A DNA stretch of 64,000 bases, taken from assembly GCA_903895845.1 (NCBI GenBank), contig CAITVK010000096.1:1-64000 (forward strand). Reading direction: 5' to 3'. Origin of the DNA: an uncultured Chitinophagaceae bacterium. GTDB taxonomy: Bacteria > Bacteroidota > Bacteroidia > Chitinophagales > Chitinophagaceae. This document shows positions 7,601 through 17,087 of this stretch, piece by piece. The notes under the pieces were generated by a model. The model saw only the letters and a list, made by a program, of their open reading frames with translations, was not told the DNA's origin and did no database searches. How positions within the stretch are numbered: the first letter of the stretch is position 1; each line of letters opens with the position of its first letter. Position numbers and translations under genes: made by a program.

Positions 7601-7670
7601 ATGAGTTATGAGTTATAAATTATAAGTCTAAGCAATCTGCCTTAACTTATAACTTATAACTCATAACTCC
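7601..7670. repeat. Inverted pair of 7-nt phased repeats (long hairpin)
   Basis: The left part (GAGTTAT, GAGTTAT, AAATTAT, AAGTC) and right part (CTTATAA, CTTATAA, CTCATAA, CTCC) both keep a 7-nt register and are near reverse complements, giving an imperfect stem of roughly 25 bp around a short loop near 7631-7640. It lies directly between the stop codon of the lyase-like gene and the upstream region of the cysteine-rich gene. Confidence 0.75.
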
Positions 7671-10600
7671 TTATTGCTTCCCCGCTTCATACAGTCTCTT
7701 CACTTCTTCGGGTTGTAACAATCTGTCGAACAATTGGAAGTTATCAATGATGGCTGGGTGACCAACAAAGAAATCCAACGCATCGGTAGCAATATCTTTC
7801 GATCCAATTCCCTTAGCAACTTGTTCGCCATTAAGGTATAGTCCTGCTTCATTTTCATTGATGCTGAGCACCACAAACTGCCACTGACCGGCTGCTACTT
7901 TTCCCCCTGATAATCTAGTAGGCCCTGCACGCAACGATCCATTGTTTATCTCGCAAGAGACAGTCTTGTAACTCTTGCCAAAGGCGGTATATCCTTCCTT
8001 ACTGAATAGTTTACCATTCTTTTCATCTGTCTTAAACCAAATAGCAATCGTCAATGCATTCTCCCGCATCTTAAGGTCGTATAGTTTAAAGGCTGCTTTT
8101 ATTGCCGGTCGGGAAACATTTACATCTACCAATCTAGCAGTTTCTGTTTCCACCGCTTGCGAAGACAATGCCTTATTACTGTGCATTCCTGCTGCTACAG
8201 ATGAGGTAGGTGCTATCCATATTTTGTAAGAAGCATCTAAAGGATAATCGCCCATCATGCCGTCCCATTTGCTTAAATCGACCTTGCCCAAAGAGCCTGC
8301 TTCGGGTATCTTCACCAACTTAACCTCCATCTTAGCAGGAAGAGTAACTGCTTTTCCATCACTGAATACTGATGCATTGATGGTGGTAGTTTTATTCAAA
8401 GTAAATGGTGCGGTATAAACTGGTGAACTAGCATTAGGAAGTGTTCCATCTAAGGTATAATGTATCTCTGCTTTCTTATCTCCTTTAAAGTCGAGAGCAA
8501 ACTTGGTGGAGTTATAGATTTCGTACAAGGTCAATGCTGTTGGTTTTCCTTCGGGAAGGATAGAAACCAGAGAAGGTCTGGAAAGATTATCGCCATTAAG
8601 GGAAACGGTTTGTCCATCGGGAAATACAACCTTACAAGTAGGTTCACTTGGGCCATAACGAAGAGAAATGGTGTGCCAGCCTTGGTCTAAACTAACATTT
8701 CCATTCAAATAGCGACCATAAACACCACGCTGAGCGATGATTTGATTATCTAACCTTACCTGATTCTGGCAACTTGCCTGCAACGCACCCAATGGGCCTG
8801 ACTCACCATTACGCATAGGTAATTTGAAGGTGTAAACGCCTGCCATTGGTGCATAGAAATATGCATTATACACCCTTACGGTATTGCGACTACTGGTAGC
8901 TTCCATGATGGTAGTACGCTCACTGTGAATAGGGGTAGCGTTATCTATATCCAAGAAGTCATTATTTCTACGCTTGCCTGAACGGTCATATACATTCAAA
9001 TCAAGACCGGGTTCTAGTAGAGGTATCTCTTTAGGAGATTGAACTATAATAGAACTACCGTTTGGTAAAGGATTGAAAATTTTATCTTGCAAAGTGTAAC
9101 CTAATTCATCGTCTTTCAACTCGTCGTTATATACAGACTGAAACTCGCCTCCATTAATTGCATAAGTAACTTCCAACGGCATAGGGTCAAGACTATTTAT
9201 ATTCCAAAATAAAGGATCACAAACCACAAGGTTTAGGTAATGCCAACCTTTCTCTAAGGATGCTTCCCCTTTGCGATGTGCTTGGTTTTGATGGAATACA
9301 CCTGTTGCTTCTATCACCGTTTGTTTGCCTAACTCAAACAATACGGGTCCGCAAGAATTTATATCAAAGGTATAAACGCCCTTCTCTTTTGCATAGAAGT
9401 AACCACTAAAGCGATAGAAGCCCTTGCATTGCTCTTCTAATGGATGGGTGGGAGTAACCTCAGGTAAATCAAAGCCATTAGTTTGCTTCACTACAATTTG
9501 CTTCTCTTTGCTCACATCAGGCATCATAATTCTTTTGGCATCGAAGAAACCTTTGTCATTATAAAGCTTTGTATTTATTTCATAAACCCTTGCAGTTAAA
9601 GCCCCTTGTTGTCCTTTCAATTCTTTGGTTATTCCTGCCTCTGCTGGTGTAGCAACAAACTTAGCAGTTAATGTTTCACTCTCTTGTGTACCTGCCGACC
9701 AAGTAGCATCTATAGTTTTAGCTTTAAGGGTACAACTGTTCTTTACTTTAATATCCCTTTCATAAAAAGGAGAAGTAGCAGTAGGTTCTGTACCATCCAA
9801 TGTGTAATGAATCTGTGCTGGGGCTGCCACCCTTTGCAGTTGTACATTTATACTATCACAAACCAAATAGGTAGGCACTTTGTCTGCATTGCGGGTGTAG
9901 CGTAAATCATTCTGATTAAAGGTTTCTCCTCTTACAATCAGGTTAGGTCTTGTTGGTTTAGCCATACTAGCTTCTGCTGCCTTGCCATTTCTTTTCAGCT
10001 CAAATACAGTACGTCCGCCATCGGTGGTAGTATAGTTATAAACGTCCTTCTGGTTCTTAAACTCCACCGTCAACTGTGTTCTATCCCTGTTCCAGGTTGT
10101 TTTAGGCACTTCCTCTCCGTATTTATACGGATATACCAACACTTTAAACTCTGGCGAGACTGCCCTTGCAGGAATAGTGACCAACGCATAACCTTCAAAC
10201 TTTTCCAGCTTTGGTACCGGGAAACCATAATCTGTCTTGCGCCACAATACCCTTATCAAACACAAAGGATCGCCCTTCTTCAACAACAACTTACCGGTCT
10301 TGGCATCTTTTGCAATATCCCCCTTCGCCAACACAATATCATCCATCCGGTTGTCGGAAGGTTCTGTATTCTGAAACTGTACTTCGGGCGTAGCCACATC
10401 CGCCAACACCGCATCTACGGGTACGGATATATTCCAATCGAACTGGTGCAACTGGTTATCTTTCTTGGCATCGTCAATTACCAATACATAAGGATTATCT
10501 CCTTTGGCAACCTGCACTGTTCTGTAGGCCTGCTCCATTGTATTCCAAGGTCTGTATCCTTCTACGAGCCTTGTCTCGGCACTCCACGGACCATAATCGG

Positions 10601-12320
10601 TATGTGCAAAGCCATCATTATAACGAATCGTACCGGGATGAAAAGCTACCTGAATGTTCCTGTCTAAATCGAAATTGCCCTCTGCAAACGGGGCGTAATA
10701 AGGAATCTTAGCCGAAGGAAACGCCAACGGATGCACCTGCATACTCTTATAAAACGAATAGCCATTTTTGCCATCACCCACAGCCACAACGCCCGTTGCT
10801 GTTTCGTGGATGCCCAACCATGTACCGGGTGCAGGTGGCCAATGGCAACCCTTACCATCAACGGTAATCATATTCTGTAAGAAAGTAGCTTTGGTAGCCA
10901 ACATGTTATTATCCTGAATCCAGTTTACACCATCTTTCCAAAGGGTAAGCCTGTTGTTTTCAGAGCCCTCGTGACCACCATAAAAGAAGTCCTGCTTACA
11001 TACAAATCCCACGTGTAAATCCTCTTTTTTCCAGCTATTACGCACATCCACATAGCCACGCATACTGTCCTGCCAAGTGGTAGGAAGATGCAGACGATTG
11101 ATGTTCTCCTGTTCCGTCCAATCAATCTTTTTACCATTATTCACGATGCCATCATCGGCATATAACAACAATAGTTCATTGCAAATACCAACAGGATTAG
11201 GCCATTTAGCATTGGGATCTGTAAGGAATGGATGCGTGGAGAAGGTGGATTGATACAAGAAATCGATGGATTCATCTTTAGGGTGATAATAGTGCATCAT
11301 CCAAATTACGTGGAAGGCAGAAGCGCGCATCTCATCACGGATATGCCATACGCCGTCTTCCCAACGGATGGCTGCCCTGAAAAAGTTCATCTTGGCTTGC
11401 AAGTGGTCGTGCATCAACAAGTTCTTTTGACGCAGCCCAACCGCTGTGAAAGCTGCAATATTCAACCAACCCTTGATAGATTCATAGCACATGCCATCCT
11501 TATCCAAATACCAGCTTAGCATAGAATTAGCCTTATGGCAAGCGAGGTCAAACAGCTTCTGGTCGAAACCTTTCTGACCTTCTATCAACAGCATCAAACG
11601 TATATATTCCATCCCAAAACCTTCATGATTATTAATCATCATGTGGTCGGGCACAATCATAAAGTTAGAGATACGGTGCTTGCAGATGCGGGCAATAATA
11701 TCATTGGCAGCCTGTTGTTCTTCGGGTGTCATCCAGTCGTGCAGGTAATCATAATCCAACAAATCCCATATCTCACTAGGCGGATCGGGGTTGCCAGAAG
11801 CCACCACCGAACGTTCAGCAGACCAAAGGTTGTCCCTGTCCGATTGTTTATCTAAGGCAGTAATCTTCGGGTCGAGGCTTTTAATCTTCGCCACCAACTC
11901 CTTTGCCAGCTGCTTCCCTAGCGCATCATTTTTGGTTACCAATGCATAAAAAGCACTCTTGCTATTCGTTACCCGTTGCCACATGCTGCGAAAAGCGAGA
12001 GGGGCTTTATCGCCCAAAGCCACCTTATTACGGATAGCATCCACATCTTTTGGGGTGAGCAATACGCGAGGATAAACACCAGGAGCAGGCACTTCTGAAA
12101 GACGACTCTTATCGAAAGTTGGGTCGTTAAAAGTAAGCTTTACCTCCGGCGACTTAGGCCAGAAGTTATTGGTAATAGCATCTTCGTAAGGTAAAACACC
12201 TCTAGGCTTCCAGGTAGGTTCCTGATAATAGGAATGGGTTTGTGCGGAAGCATTCCATTGCGATAAAACAAGAGAAACAAGTAGGGCAGCAATCAATTTG
12301 TGTGGTGTCATAAAAGCCAT
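7671..12320 (-). CDS. Large secreted heparinase/alginate-lyase-like protein with PA14, CHB_HEX_C and LamG modules
   Basis: A 1549-residue exported protein with a signal peptide (to about residue 26). Residues ~60-480 resemble the alpha/alpha-toroid of chondroitin AC/alginate lyases, with NNHEGFGMEYIR and YESIKGWLN as likely active-site segments. Residues ~480-830 fit the beta-sandwich of heparinase II/III-like proteins. Then come a beta-hexosaminidase C-terminal-like module (IHYTLDGTEPTATSPFY), two PA14-like regions (about 960-1100 and 1130-1250), a second IHYTLDGTLP module, and a C-terminal concanavalin/LamG domain (about 1400-1549). No T9SS sorting domain follows. The likely role is degradation of an acidic polysaccharide; the substrate is not predictable. 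No SusCD genes are adjacent. Confidence 0.8.
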   Translation of the reverse strand: MAFMTPHKLIAALLVSLVLSQWNASAQTHSYYQEPTWKPRGVLPYEDAITNNFWPKSPEVKLTFNDPTFDKSRLSEVPAPGVYPRVLLTPKDVDAIRNKVALGDKAPLAFRSMWQRVTNSKSAFYALVTKNDALGKQLAKELVAKIKSLDPKITALDKQSDRDNLWSAERSVVASGNPDPPSEIWDLLDYDYLHDWMTPEEQQAANDIIARICKHRISNFMIVPDHMMINNHEGFGMEYIRLMLLIEGQKGFDQKLFDLACHKANSMLSWYLDKDGMCYESIKGWLNIAAFTAVGLRQKNLLMHDHLQAKMNFFRAAIRWEDGVWHIRDEMRASAFHVIWMMHYYHPKDESIDFLYQSTFSTHPFLTDPNAKWPNPVGICNELLLLYADDGIVNNGKKIDWTEQENINRLHLPTTWQDSMRGYVDVRNSWKKEDLHVGFVCKQDFFYGGHEGSENNRLTLWKDGVNWIQDNNMLATKATFLQNMITVDGKGCHWPPAPGTWLGIHETATGVVAVGDGKNGYSFYKSMQVHPLAFPSAKIPYYAPFAEGNFDLDRNIQVAFHPGTIRYNDGFAHTDYGPWSAETRLVEGYRPWNTMEQAYRTVQVAKGDNPYVLVIDDAKKDNQLHQFDWNISVPVDAVLADVATPEVQFQNTEPSDNRMDDIVLAKGDIAKDAKTGKLLLKKGDPLCLIRVLWRKTDYGFPVPKLEKFEGYALVTIPARAVSPEFKVLVYPYKYGEEVPKTTWNRDRTQLTVEFKNQKDVYNYTTTDGGRTVFELKRNGKAAEASMAKPTRPNLIVRGETFNQNDLRYTRNADKVPTYLVCDSINVQLQRVAAPAQIHYTLDGTEPTATSPFYERDIKVKNSCTLKAKTIDATWSAGTQESETLTAKFVATPAEAGITKELKGQQGALTARVYEINTKLYNDKGFFDAKRIMMPDVSKEKQIVVKQTNGFDLPEVTPTHPLEEQCKGFYRFSGYFYAKEKGVYTFDINSCGPVLFELGKQTVIEATGVFHQNQAHRKGEASLEKGWHYLNLVVCDPLFWNINSLDPMPLEVTYAINGGEFQSVYNDELKDDELGYTLQDKIFNPLPNGSSIIVQSPKEIPLLEPGLDLNVYDRSGKRRNNDFLDIDNATPIHSERTTIMEATSSRNTVRVYNAYFYAPMAGVYTFKLPMRNGESGPLGALQASCQNQVRLDNQIIAQRGVYGRYLNGNVSLDQGWHTISLRYGPSEPTCKVVFPDGQTVSLNGDNLSRPSLVSILPEGKPTALTLYEIYNSTKFALDFKGDKKAEIHYTLDGTLPNASSPVYTAPFTLNKTTTINASVFSDGKAVTLPAKMEVKLVKIPEAGSLGKVDLSKWDGMMGDYPLDASYKIWIAPTSSVAAGMHSNKALSSQAVETETARLVDVNVSRPAIKAAFKLYDLKMRENALTIAIWFKTDEKNGKLFSKEGYTAFGKSYKTVSCEINNGSLRAGPTRLSGGKVAAGQWQFVVLSINENEAGLYLNGEQVAKGIGSKDIATDALDFFVGHPAIIDNFQLFDRLLQPEEVKRLYEAGKQ

Positions 12321-12670
12321 CGTTATAAAAAAATAAATAATTTAACCCCGGAGTACCCTAAGAATGAAACACAAAGAACATAATATTTTAACTTCTTGTG
12401 TCTCTTTGTGAAAACCATTGTGTTCTTTGTGGTTAATCTCCAACTTGCAAATAGACTGTAAAGTGCAGAAGGGTTTAAAGGAGAAAGTCCAATTTACTGT
12501 GCTTGATGTTGCAACATACTTCTTTATATTCCAATATTTTATTTAAAGCAGCGACTTTGAGGGGAATAAAAACAAAAAATCCCCTTGAAGTACTTGCACT
12601 TCAAAGGGATTCTATATCTTATTTTCTATTGTCAAATCGAAATATTATAAATATCCGACTATTGATGATT
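12321..12670. other. Non-coding gap with a 21/7-nt phased pair
   Basis: No gene is seen. At about 12392-12434 two 21-nt units can be aligned (TTGTGTCTCTTTGTG and ATTGTGTTCTTTGTGG), again in 7-nt register. The remainder contains the dnaJ terminator and AT-rich sequence. Confidence 0.5.
12577..12612 (-). terminator. Terminator downstream of dnaJ
   Basis: Read on the minus strand, AATCCCTTTGAAGT (12611-12598) pairs with ACTTCAAGGGGATT (12591-12578) with a single mismatch and a 6-nt loop, and is followed by a T6 tract. The stem ends about 60 nt after the dnaJ stop codon. Confidence 0.75.
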
Positions 12671-13831
12671 CTAATTAAAAGCTTCTTTTACTCTTTCAAA
12701 GAAACTCTTATTGTTTTTGTCTGGCCTTGGTTTGAAATTACTGCTTGCATTTAGCTTTTCAAGCATTGCCTTCTCATCGCTATTCAAATCTTGCGGCGTC
12801 CAAACATTTACATAAACTAACTGGTCTCCTTTAGTATATCCTTGTACCTCTGGGAAACCCTTGCCTTTAAGCCTGAATATCTTACCGCTTTGTGTACCTG
12901 CGGGAATTTTAATCTTGGCGCGTCCGTCAATAGTTGGGACTTCAACGCTGGTACCAAATACTGCATCTGGGAAAGAAATGTACAAGTCGTAAGCAACATT
13001 CAGCCCATCCCTATGTAATTCTTGGTGAGATTCTTCTTCTATCTGAATAATCAAATCGCCATTGGCTCCTCCCCTTTCTCCTGCATTTCCTTTGCCACTC
13101 ATGCTCAGTTGCATACCTTCTTGTACTCCTGCGGGGATATCTATGCTTATTTCTTCTTCACCATACACCCTTCCTTCACCACGACAAGAAGTACATTTTG
13201 CTGTAACTGTTTGTCCTTCACCATTACAAGTAGGACAAGCTGTAACGGTTTGCATCTGCCCTAGGAAAGTATTCGTAACTCTTTTTACTTGTCCGCTACC
13301 GTGACAAGTTTGGCAGGTTTGTACACTGTTTTTATCTTTTGCACCACTACCACTACACGTATTACAGACAACATTCTTTTTTACTTTAACCTTCTTTGTA
13401 ACGCCTGTTGCAATTTCCTCTAGAGTAAGTTTCATCTTGATGCGGAGGTTACTACCGCGTTGACCTCTTGCCCTCGCTCCACCACCACGGCTACCACCTC
13501 TTCCACCACCGAAGAAACTTCCAAAAGCATCATCGCCGAAGATGTCACCAAACTGACTGAAAATATCATCCATATTGGATGCTCCACGGGCACCACCGCC
13601 AGTTCCGGGACCGAAAGCCTGATGTCCGAAACGATCGTATTTGGCTTTTTTGTCGGCATCACTTAATATCTCATAAGCTTCTGCAGCTTCCTTAAACTTT
13701 TCTTCGGAGGCTTTGTCGCCAGGGTTTCTGTCGGGGTGATATTGCATCGCCACTTTGCGGTATGCCTTTTTTATTTCATCCGCAGAAGCAGTTTTGGAAA
13801 CCCCCAATATTTCGTAGTAATCTCTCTTCAT
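12671..13831 (-). CDS. dnaJ: Chaperone DnaJ
   Basis: DnaJ (Hsp40) delivers substrates to DnaK and stimulates its ATPase. The 386-residue protein has every classical part: J domain with HPD (residues ~33-35, QYHPDRNPG), a Gly/Phe-rich linker (~75-125), four zinc-finger repeats ([32 protein letters not shown]; about 150-215), and a C-terminal substrate-binding region. It follows grpE by 94 nt on the same strand, the usual Bacteroidota pairing; dnaK is not in the window. Confidence 0.97.
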   Translation of the reverse strand: MKRDYYEILGVSKTASADEIKKAYRKVAMQYHPDRNPGDKASEEKFKEAAEAYEILSDADKKAKYDRFGHQAFGPGTGGGARGASNMDDIFSQFGDIFGDDAFGSFFGGGRGGSRGGGARARGQRGSNLRIKMKLTLEEIATGVTKKVKVKKNVVCNTCSGSGAKDKNSVQTCQTCHGSGQVKRVTNTFLGQMQTVTACPTCNGEGQTVTAKCTSCRGEGRVYGEEEISIDIPAGVQEGMQLSMSGKGNAGERGGANGDLIIQIEEESHQELHRDGLNVAYDLYISFPDAVFGTSVEVPTIDGRAKIKIPAGTQSGKIFRLKGKGFPEVQGYTKGDQLVYVNVWTPQDLNSDEKAMLEKLNASSNFKPRPDKNNKSFFERVKEAFN

Positions 13832-13925
13832 AAAAAAAATATGTTTAATAATTGAGCAGGCCTAAAGTTGACTGCTGCTAGTTAACTTTACCAGAATCCA
13901 GCAACCAGTAACTTGCATCCTGTTC

Positions 13926-14474
13926 TTAATTCCCTACCACTACTTTTGCAAATCGCACTATTTTATCGTTCAGGTAGTAGCCTTTCATCACCTCGTCCAA
14001 TACTTTTCCTTTTAATTTCTCGGTAGGAGCAGGTATCTCAGTAATGGCCTCATGCTTTTCTGCATCAAATTCTGTGTGGATGCTCTCCATCGCCTTCACT
14101 CCTTTTCCGTGAAGTGTGCTTCTTATTTTATTGAAAACAAGTTGAATCCCTTCTTTTTGCACAGCAATATCTGCATTAGATTGTAGTTGTTTCTCTGCAC
14201 GATCGCAATCATCCAATACATCCAATAAACTAACTACGATGTCTTTTCCAGCAGTTTGAATCAATTCCAATCGTTCTTTTGCCGTTCGTCTTCTAAAGTT
14301 GTCAAACTCAGCCATCAAGCGTAAGTATTTATCCTTTTGCTCAGATAACTCAGCCGTCAGTTTTTCTACTTCACTCACTTCTGCACCATTTGTAGAGGCT
14401 GCATTTTCGTCAGTATTGTTCTCTAAAGTTTCGTTTATTGTGTCGTTTTTTTCAAGTATTTCTTTCTCTTCCAT
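13926..14474 (-). CDS. grpE: Nucleotide exchange factor GrpE
   Basis: GrpE releases ADP from DnaK. The 182-residue protein has an acidic, low-complexity N-terminus (~1-35), a long coiled-coil helix (LTAELSEQKDKYLRLMAEFD), the conserved NFRRRTAKE segment, and the C-terminal beta domain ending VVVG. It is the promoter-proximal gene of the grpE-dnaJ unit. An inverted repeat 37-69 nt upstream may take part in heat-shock control. Confidence 0.95.
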   Translation of the reverse strand: MEEKEILEKNDTINETLENNTDENAASTNGAEVSEVEKLTAELSEQKDKYLRLMAEFDNFRRRTAKERLELIQTAGKDIVVSLLDVLDDCDRAEKQLQSNADIAVQKEGIQLVFNKIRSTLHGKGVKAMESIHTEFDAEKHEAITEIPAPTEKLKGKVLDEVMKGYYLNDKIVRFAKVVVGN

Positions 14475-14510
14475 AATAATTAATATTGAGTGGGTGCTTG
14501 TTCAATTTGT

Positions 14511-14543
14511 CTGCCAATAAAATAAAAGGGGTAAAATTGGCAG
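14511..14543 (-). promoter_or_regulatory. Inverted repeat upstream of grpE
   Basis: CTGCCAAT (14511-14518) and ATTGGCAG (14536-14543) form a perfect 8-bp inverted repeat with a 17-nt spacer, 37-69 nt before the grpE start. It is not the CIRCE element. A role as operator for heat-shock control is an inference from position only. Confidence 0.4.
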
Positions 14544-14651
14544 TCTCTTTTAATATTTAAACACATAAAGGCATGGTGTCCAAGTAACCATAGCCTTTGT
14601 TTATGCTATTTATTCTGCTTAGTCACTGCTGTTATTAATCGAAGCCTTGCA

Positions 14652-15431
14652 TTATATCTCCAGATCTTTATCCTTTTGTGGATGATAAAACAGTACCCTT
14701 ATCAAGAATGGCACTAAGAAAACGCCAATAGTAAATGCAGAGGTCATCCAATCGGCTTCTTTGCTTTCGAGGAATTGACTGATAGAAGATTCAGGGAAAT
14801 AATGTACCGGAATTGATAGTAAAAGCTTGATTCCAAGTATGCCTATAACGACAAAAGCGCAGGTTTCCAGAAACGGGTAACGCTCCATCAGGGAAACAAA
14901 TATCTGCGCCACAAACCTCATTGCCAGGATACCTATAAAAACGCCCAACCAGATGAGTAAGATGTTGTTGGAAAAGGCTACGGCAGCAAATACATTGTCT
15001 ATAGAAAAAGCTACATCCATCAATTCAACTAAAATGATGGTAGACCAGAAGTTGCCAATAGTTCCCGTAATCTTTTTGTATAGCCACTTGTCCTCCTTTT
15101 TAATGGTTGTTTCTTCCTCTTCCTTCATTTTATCTTGCCACCAATCCCATACAAGATACACCAGATATAAGCCACCTAGTGGTTTCAGATACCAGAACTT
15201 AACTAAGAAAGAGGCCAGCAACAATGCAATACCCCTAAAGATATACGCCCCGATGATGCCATATTTCAGTGCGCGTTTGCGCTTTCTTTTTGGCAAATCC
15301 ATCACCATAGTTGCCAGTACAGCAGCGTTGTCAACAGAGAGAAGGCTTTCTATAATAATCAGGTTGCCCACTATCAACAGGGCACTCAGGGGATGCTCTA
15401 TTATTTCTTGAAGCAGTTGTTGTAATGCCAT
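14652..15431 (-). CDS. TerC family integral membrane protein
   Basis: A 259-residue protein with about seven hydrophobic helices and the TerC hallmark acidic residues within membrane segments: ESLLSVDNAAVLA near residue 28 and ELMDVAFSIDNVFA near residue 140, the duplicated helix-with-SxDN pattern of the family. TerC-type proteins are linked to metal export (manganese in recent work) and tellurite resistance. It follows the HAD gene by 9 nt on the same strand, so the two are almost certainly cotranscribed. Confidence 0.88.
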   Translation of the reverse strand: MALQQLLQEIIEHPLSALLIVGNLIIIESLLSVDNAAVLATMVMDLPKRKRKRALKYGIIGAYIFRGIALLLASFLVKFWYLKPLGGLYLVYLVWDWWQDKMKEEEETTIKKEDKWLYKKITGTIGNFWSTIILVELMDVAFSIDNVFAAVAFSNNILLIWLGVFIGILAMRFVAQIFVSLMERYPFLETCAFVVIGILGIKLLLSIPVHYFPESSISQFLESKEADWMTSAFTIGVFLVPFLIRVLFYHPQKDKDLEI

Positions 15432-15440
15432 TATGTTGTT

Positions 15441-16136
15441 CTATTGATAATCATTAAATACAGTAACAACGGTCTCTCCCGGCAAGAGTAACCGACCTGT
15501 AATTCCGAAGTTGGTTGCACCCCATAAATCGGCAATGGGATTGTCGCCTATATGCAGTATTTCTCCTTTAGTAATTGGTTTTAGTTTTGAAACTTCGCTA
15601 TATAATTGTTCATACACCTTTATATTAGGTTTCGAGTAACCCATTTCATCGGAGTATAACTGAAAGCTGAGGTATTTATCTATTCCCAAATGCGCCAATA
15701 ACCTTTTTAGAAAAGGGCTTTTTGTAAATGCAGTATTGCAAAGCAGACTTAATGTATGGCCTTTATTTACCAATCGCTCAAACAGCTGAGGCGTATTTTC
15801 ATCTAGTAAAGTAGGATGATACTCAAAGAATAATTTCTCTGTTTCATCAATAAATTCTTGTAGATATTGAATGTTTATCTTTTTGATATCTATATCCAGA
15901 TGACTTAGGAATATCAGCCAGAGTTCGTAAGGGTCTAAATTGCCGCCTGTAATCTCGTTGATACCATTAAATAGATTATCGAACCTGTTGTAAGTTTCAT
16001 CTACAAAGACTGGATCTTTATCGATACCAAAGAATTCAATCATCAATCGATTTCTCTTTTGTTTGTATGCTGGATTGGATTGGATAAGTGTTAACCACAA
16101 ATCAAAAGATATATGACTGAATTTTTGATACTCCAT
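15441..16136 (-). CDS. HAD superfamily hydrolase
   Basis: The 231-residue cytoplasmic protein shows HAD motifs: motif I FDLWLTL near residue 12 (nucleophile Asp, as in haloacid-dehalogenase-type members where the second Asp can vary), motif II in LLCNTA, motif III in YSKPN, and motif IV HIGDNPIADLWGA. A helical cap lies between motifs I and II. It could be a small-metabolite phosphatase; substrate is unknown. A TATTTTCG -7-like element sits at 16169-16176 on its strand. Operon with the TerC gene. Confidence 0.85.
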   Translation of the reverse strand: MEYQKFSHISFDLWLTLIQSNPAYKQKRNRLMIEFFGIDKDPVFVDETYNRFDNLFNGINEITGGNLDPYELWLIFLSHLDIDIKKINIQYLQEFIDETEKLFFEYHPTLLDENTPQLFERLVNKGHTLSLLCNTAFTKSPFLKRLLAHLGIDKYLSFQLYSDEMGYSKPNIKVYEQLYSEVSKLKPITKGEILHIGDNPIADLWGATNFGITGRLLLPGETVVTVFNDYQ

Positions 16137-16251
16137 TAAGCTATTAATTTATTAGTACGGTAAGACTGCGAAAATATAGGTTTTAAAAGTTTTAAACAGC
16201 ATGGTGACCAATAAAATCTTAAACAAAGAACAAAGTCGTGCGCATTTTACA

Positions 16252-16292
16252 ATTAAGTATTAATCGCTAATCATTATCCATAATTCACTATC
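16252..16292 (+). repeat. Degenerate 7-nt phased repeat upstream of the glutaminase-like gene
   Basis: TAATCGC, TAATCAT, TATCCAT, AATTCAC, TATCTTA keep a 7-nt register with drifting sequence. TATCTTAG within it (16289-16296) also resembles a -7 element 5-12 nt before the ATG. Confidence 0.45.
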
Positions 16293-16300
16293 TTAGTCCC

Positions 16301-16939
16301 ATGTACGGGCAAGACGAAAAAACATACTTCGATTATGAACTCTCAGATGATGTCTATCTGAACAATGCCCTCACATTGGATCAAGCGAATGCCATCTTCA
16401 ATTTCTTTCAAAATCATTGGTTATTTAAATGGGCAGATGCACACAATGATTGCGAGGACCGCGCCAATGCCATCTGCATCCTGTTGGATCAATGGAATAT
16501 TCCCAATTACAAAGGATGGGTATTTAGCGGTTACTTCCTCAAGGGCGAGCAAGGCACACTCATCAATGCCTGGAATTATCATGTGGCTGCCGCAGTACCC
16601 GTAAACATAGACAATATCATTTACCTCTTTATGATCGACCCAGCCACGCTTTCACAAGCAGAAACCATTGGCTATTGGGCAAATAATGTAACAGAGTTCC
16701 CGTATAGTTATTATCTGATAAAGTATGGCAACTATTATATTTTTCCTGCGGAATTTATTCAGCGTGACAACTGGCATTGGCGTGACCAAGAGAATCATCG
16801 GTGGACGATTGAAGGATTGGCGGGCATCAATGGCGTGGCTCCCGATGGCGAATTTTACATCAATGCAAACAGGAAACTTATTGAGCGAACGCGGATAGAA
16901 TTCAATAAACTAAAGTATGGCGGCTCTCCTTTTAGGTAA
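16301..16939 (+). CDS. Protein-glutaminase-like deamidase
   Basis: Protein glutaminases deamidate glutamine side chains in proteins using a Cys-His-Asp triad within a transglutaminase-like fold. This 212-residue protein has NDCEDRANAICILL (Cys51), WNYHVAA (His94) and FMIDP (Asp113); the spacing of 43 and 19 residues is close to that in the Chryseobacterium enzyme (about 41 and 20). Unlike that secreted, pro-peptide-bearing enzyme, this one has no signal peptide or pro-region, so it may act inside the cell or leave by another route. The start is the ATG at 16301. It is a single gene, convergent with recQ. Confidence 0.75.
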   Translation: MYGQDEKTYFDYELSDDVYLNNALTLDQANAIFNFFQNHWLFKWADAHNDCEDRANAICILLDQWNIPNYKGWVFSGYFLKGEQGTLINAWNYHVAAAVPVNIDNIIYLFMIDPATLSQAETIGYWANNVTEFPYSYYLIKYGNYYIFPAEFIQRDNWHWRDQENHRWTIEGLAGINGVAPDGEFYINANRKLIERTRIEFNKLKYGGSPFR

Positions 16940-16944
16940 ACAGC

Positions 16945-17043
16945 GTCATTTCGACCCTAGGAGAAATCTCATCGAATCAGACAAGCACTTATTAATAAAA
17001 TAGCCAATAAACTAAAATTAGATTTCTCCTATCGTCGAAATGA
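16945..17043. repeat. REP-like inverted repeat between convergent genes
   Basis: The left arm (16945-16970, GTCATTTCGACcctAGGAG followed by AAATC) and right arm (17020-17043, AGATTTCTCCTatcGTCG then AAATGA) are near-perfect reverse complements around a ~49-nt loop. Elements with GTCATTTCGA and AGAAATCT words recur in many Bacteroidota genomes between convergent genes. It may act as a bidirectional terminator for the glutaminase-like gene and recQ. Confidence 0.75.
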
Positions 17044-17087
17044 AGTTCAGACTGTACGAGAAACCTAACGCTGCTATTATTCCGCTA

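Noticed and set aside
12554-12612. Alternative third arm near the dnaJ terminator, as in an attenuator
   Set aside because: On the transcribed minus strand the alternative pairing has two A-C mismatches and there is no gene downstream to regulate.
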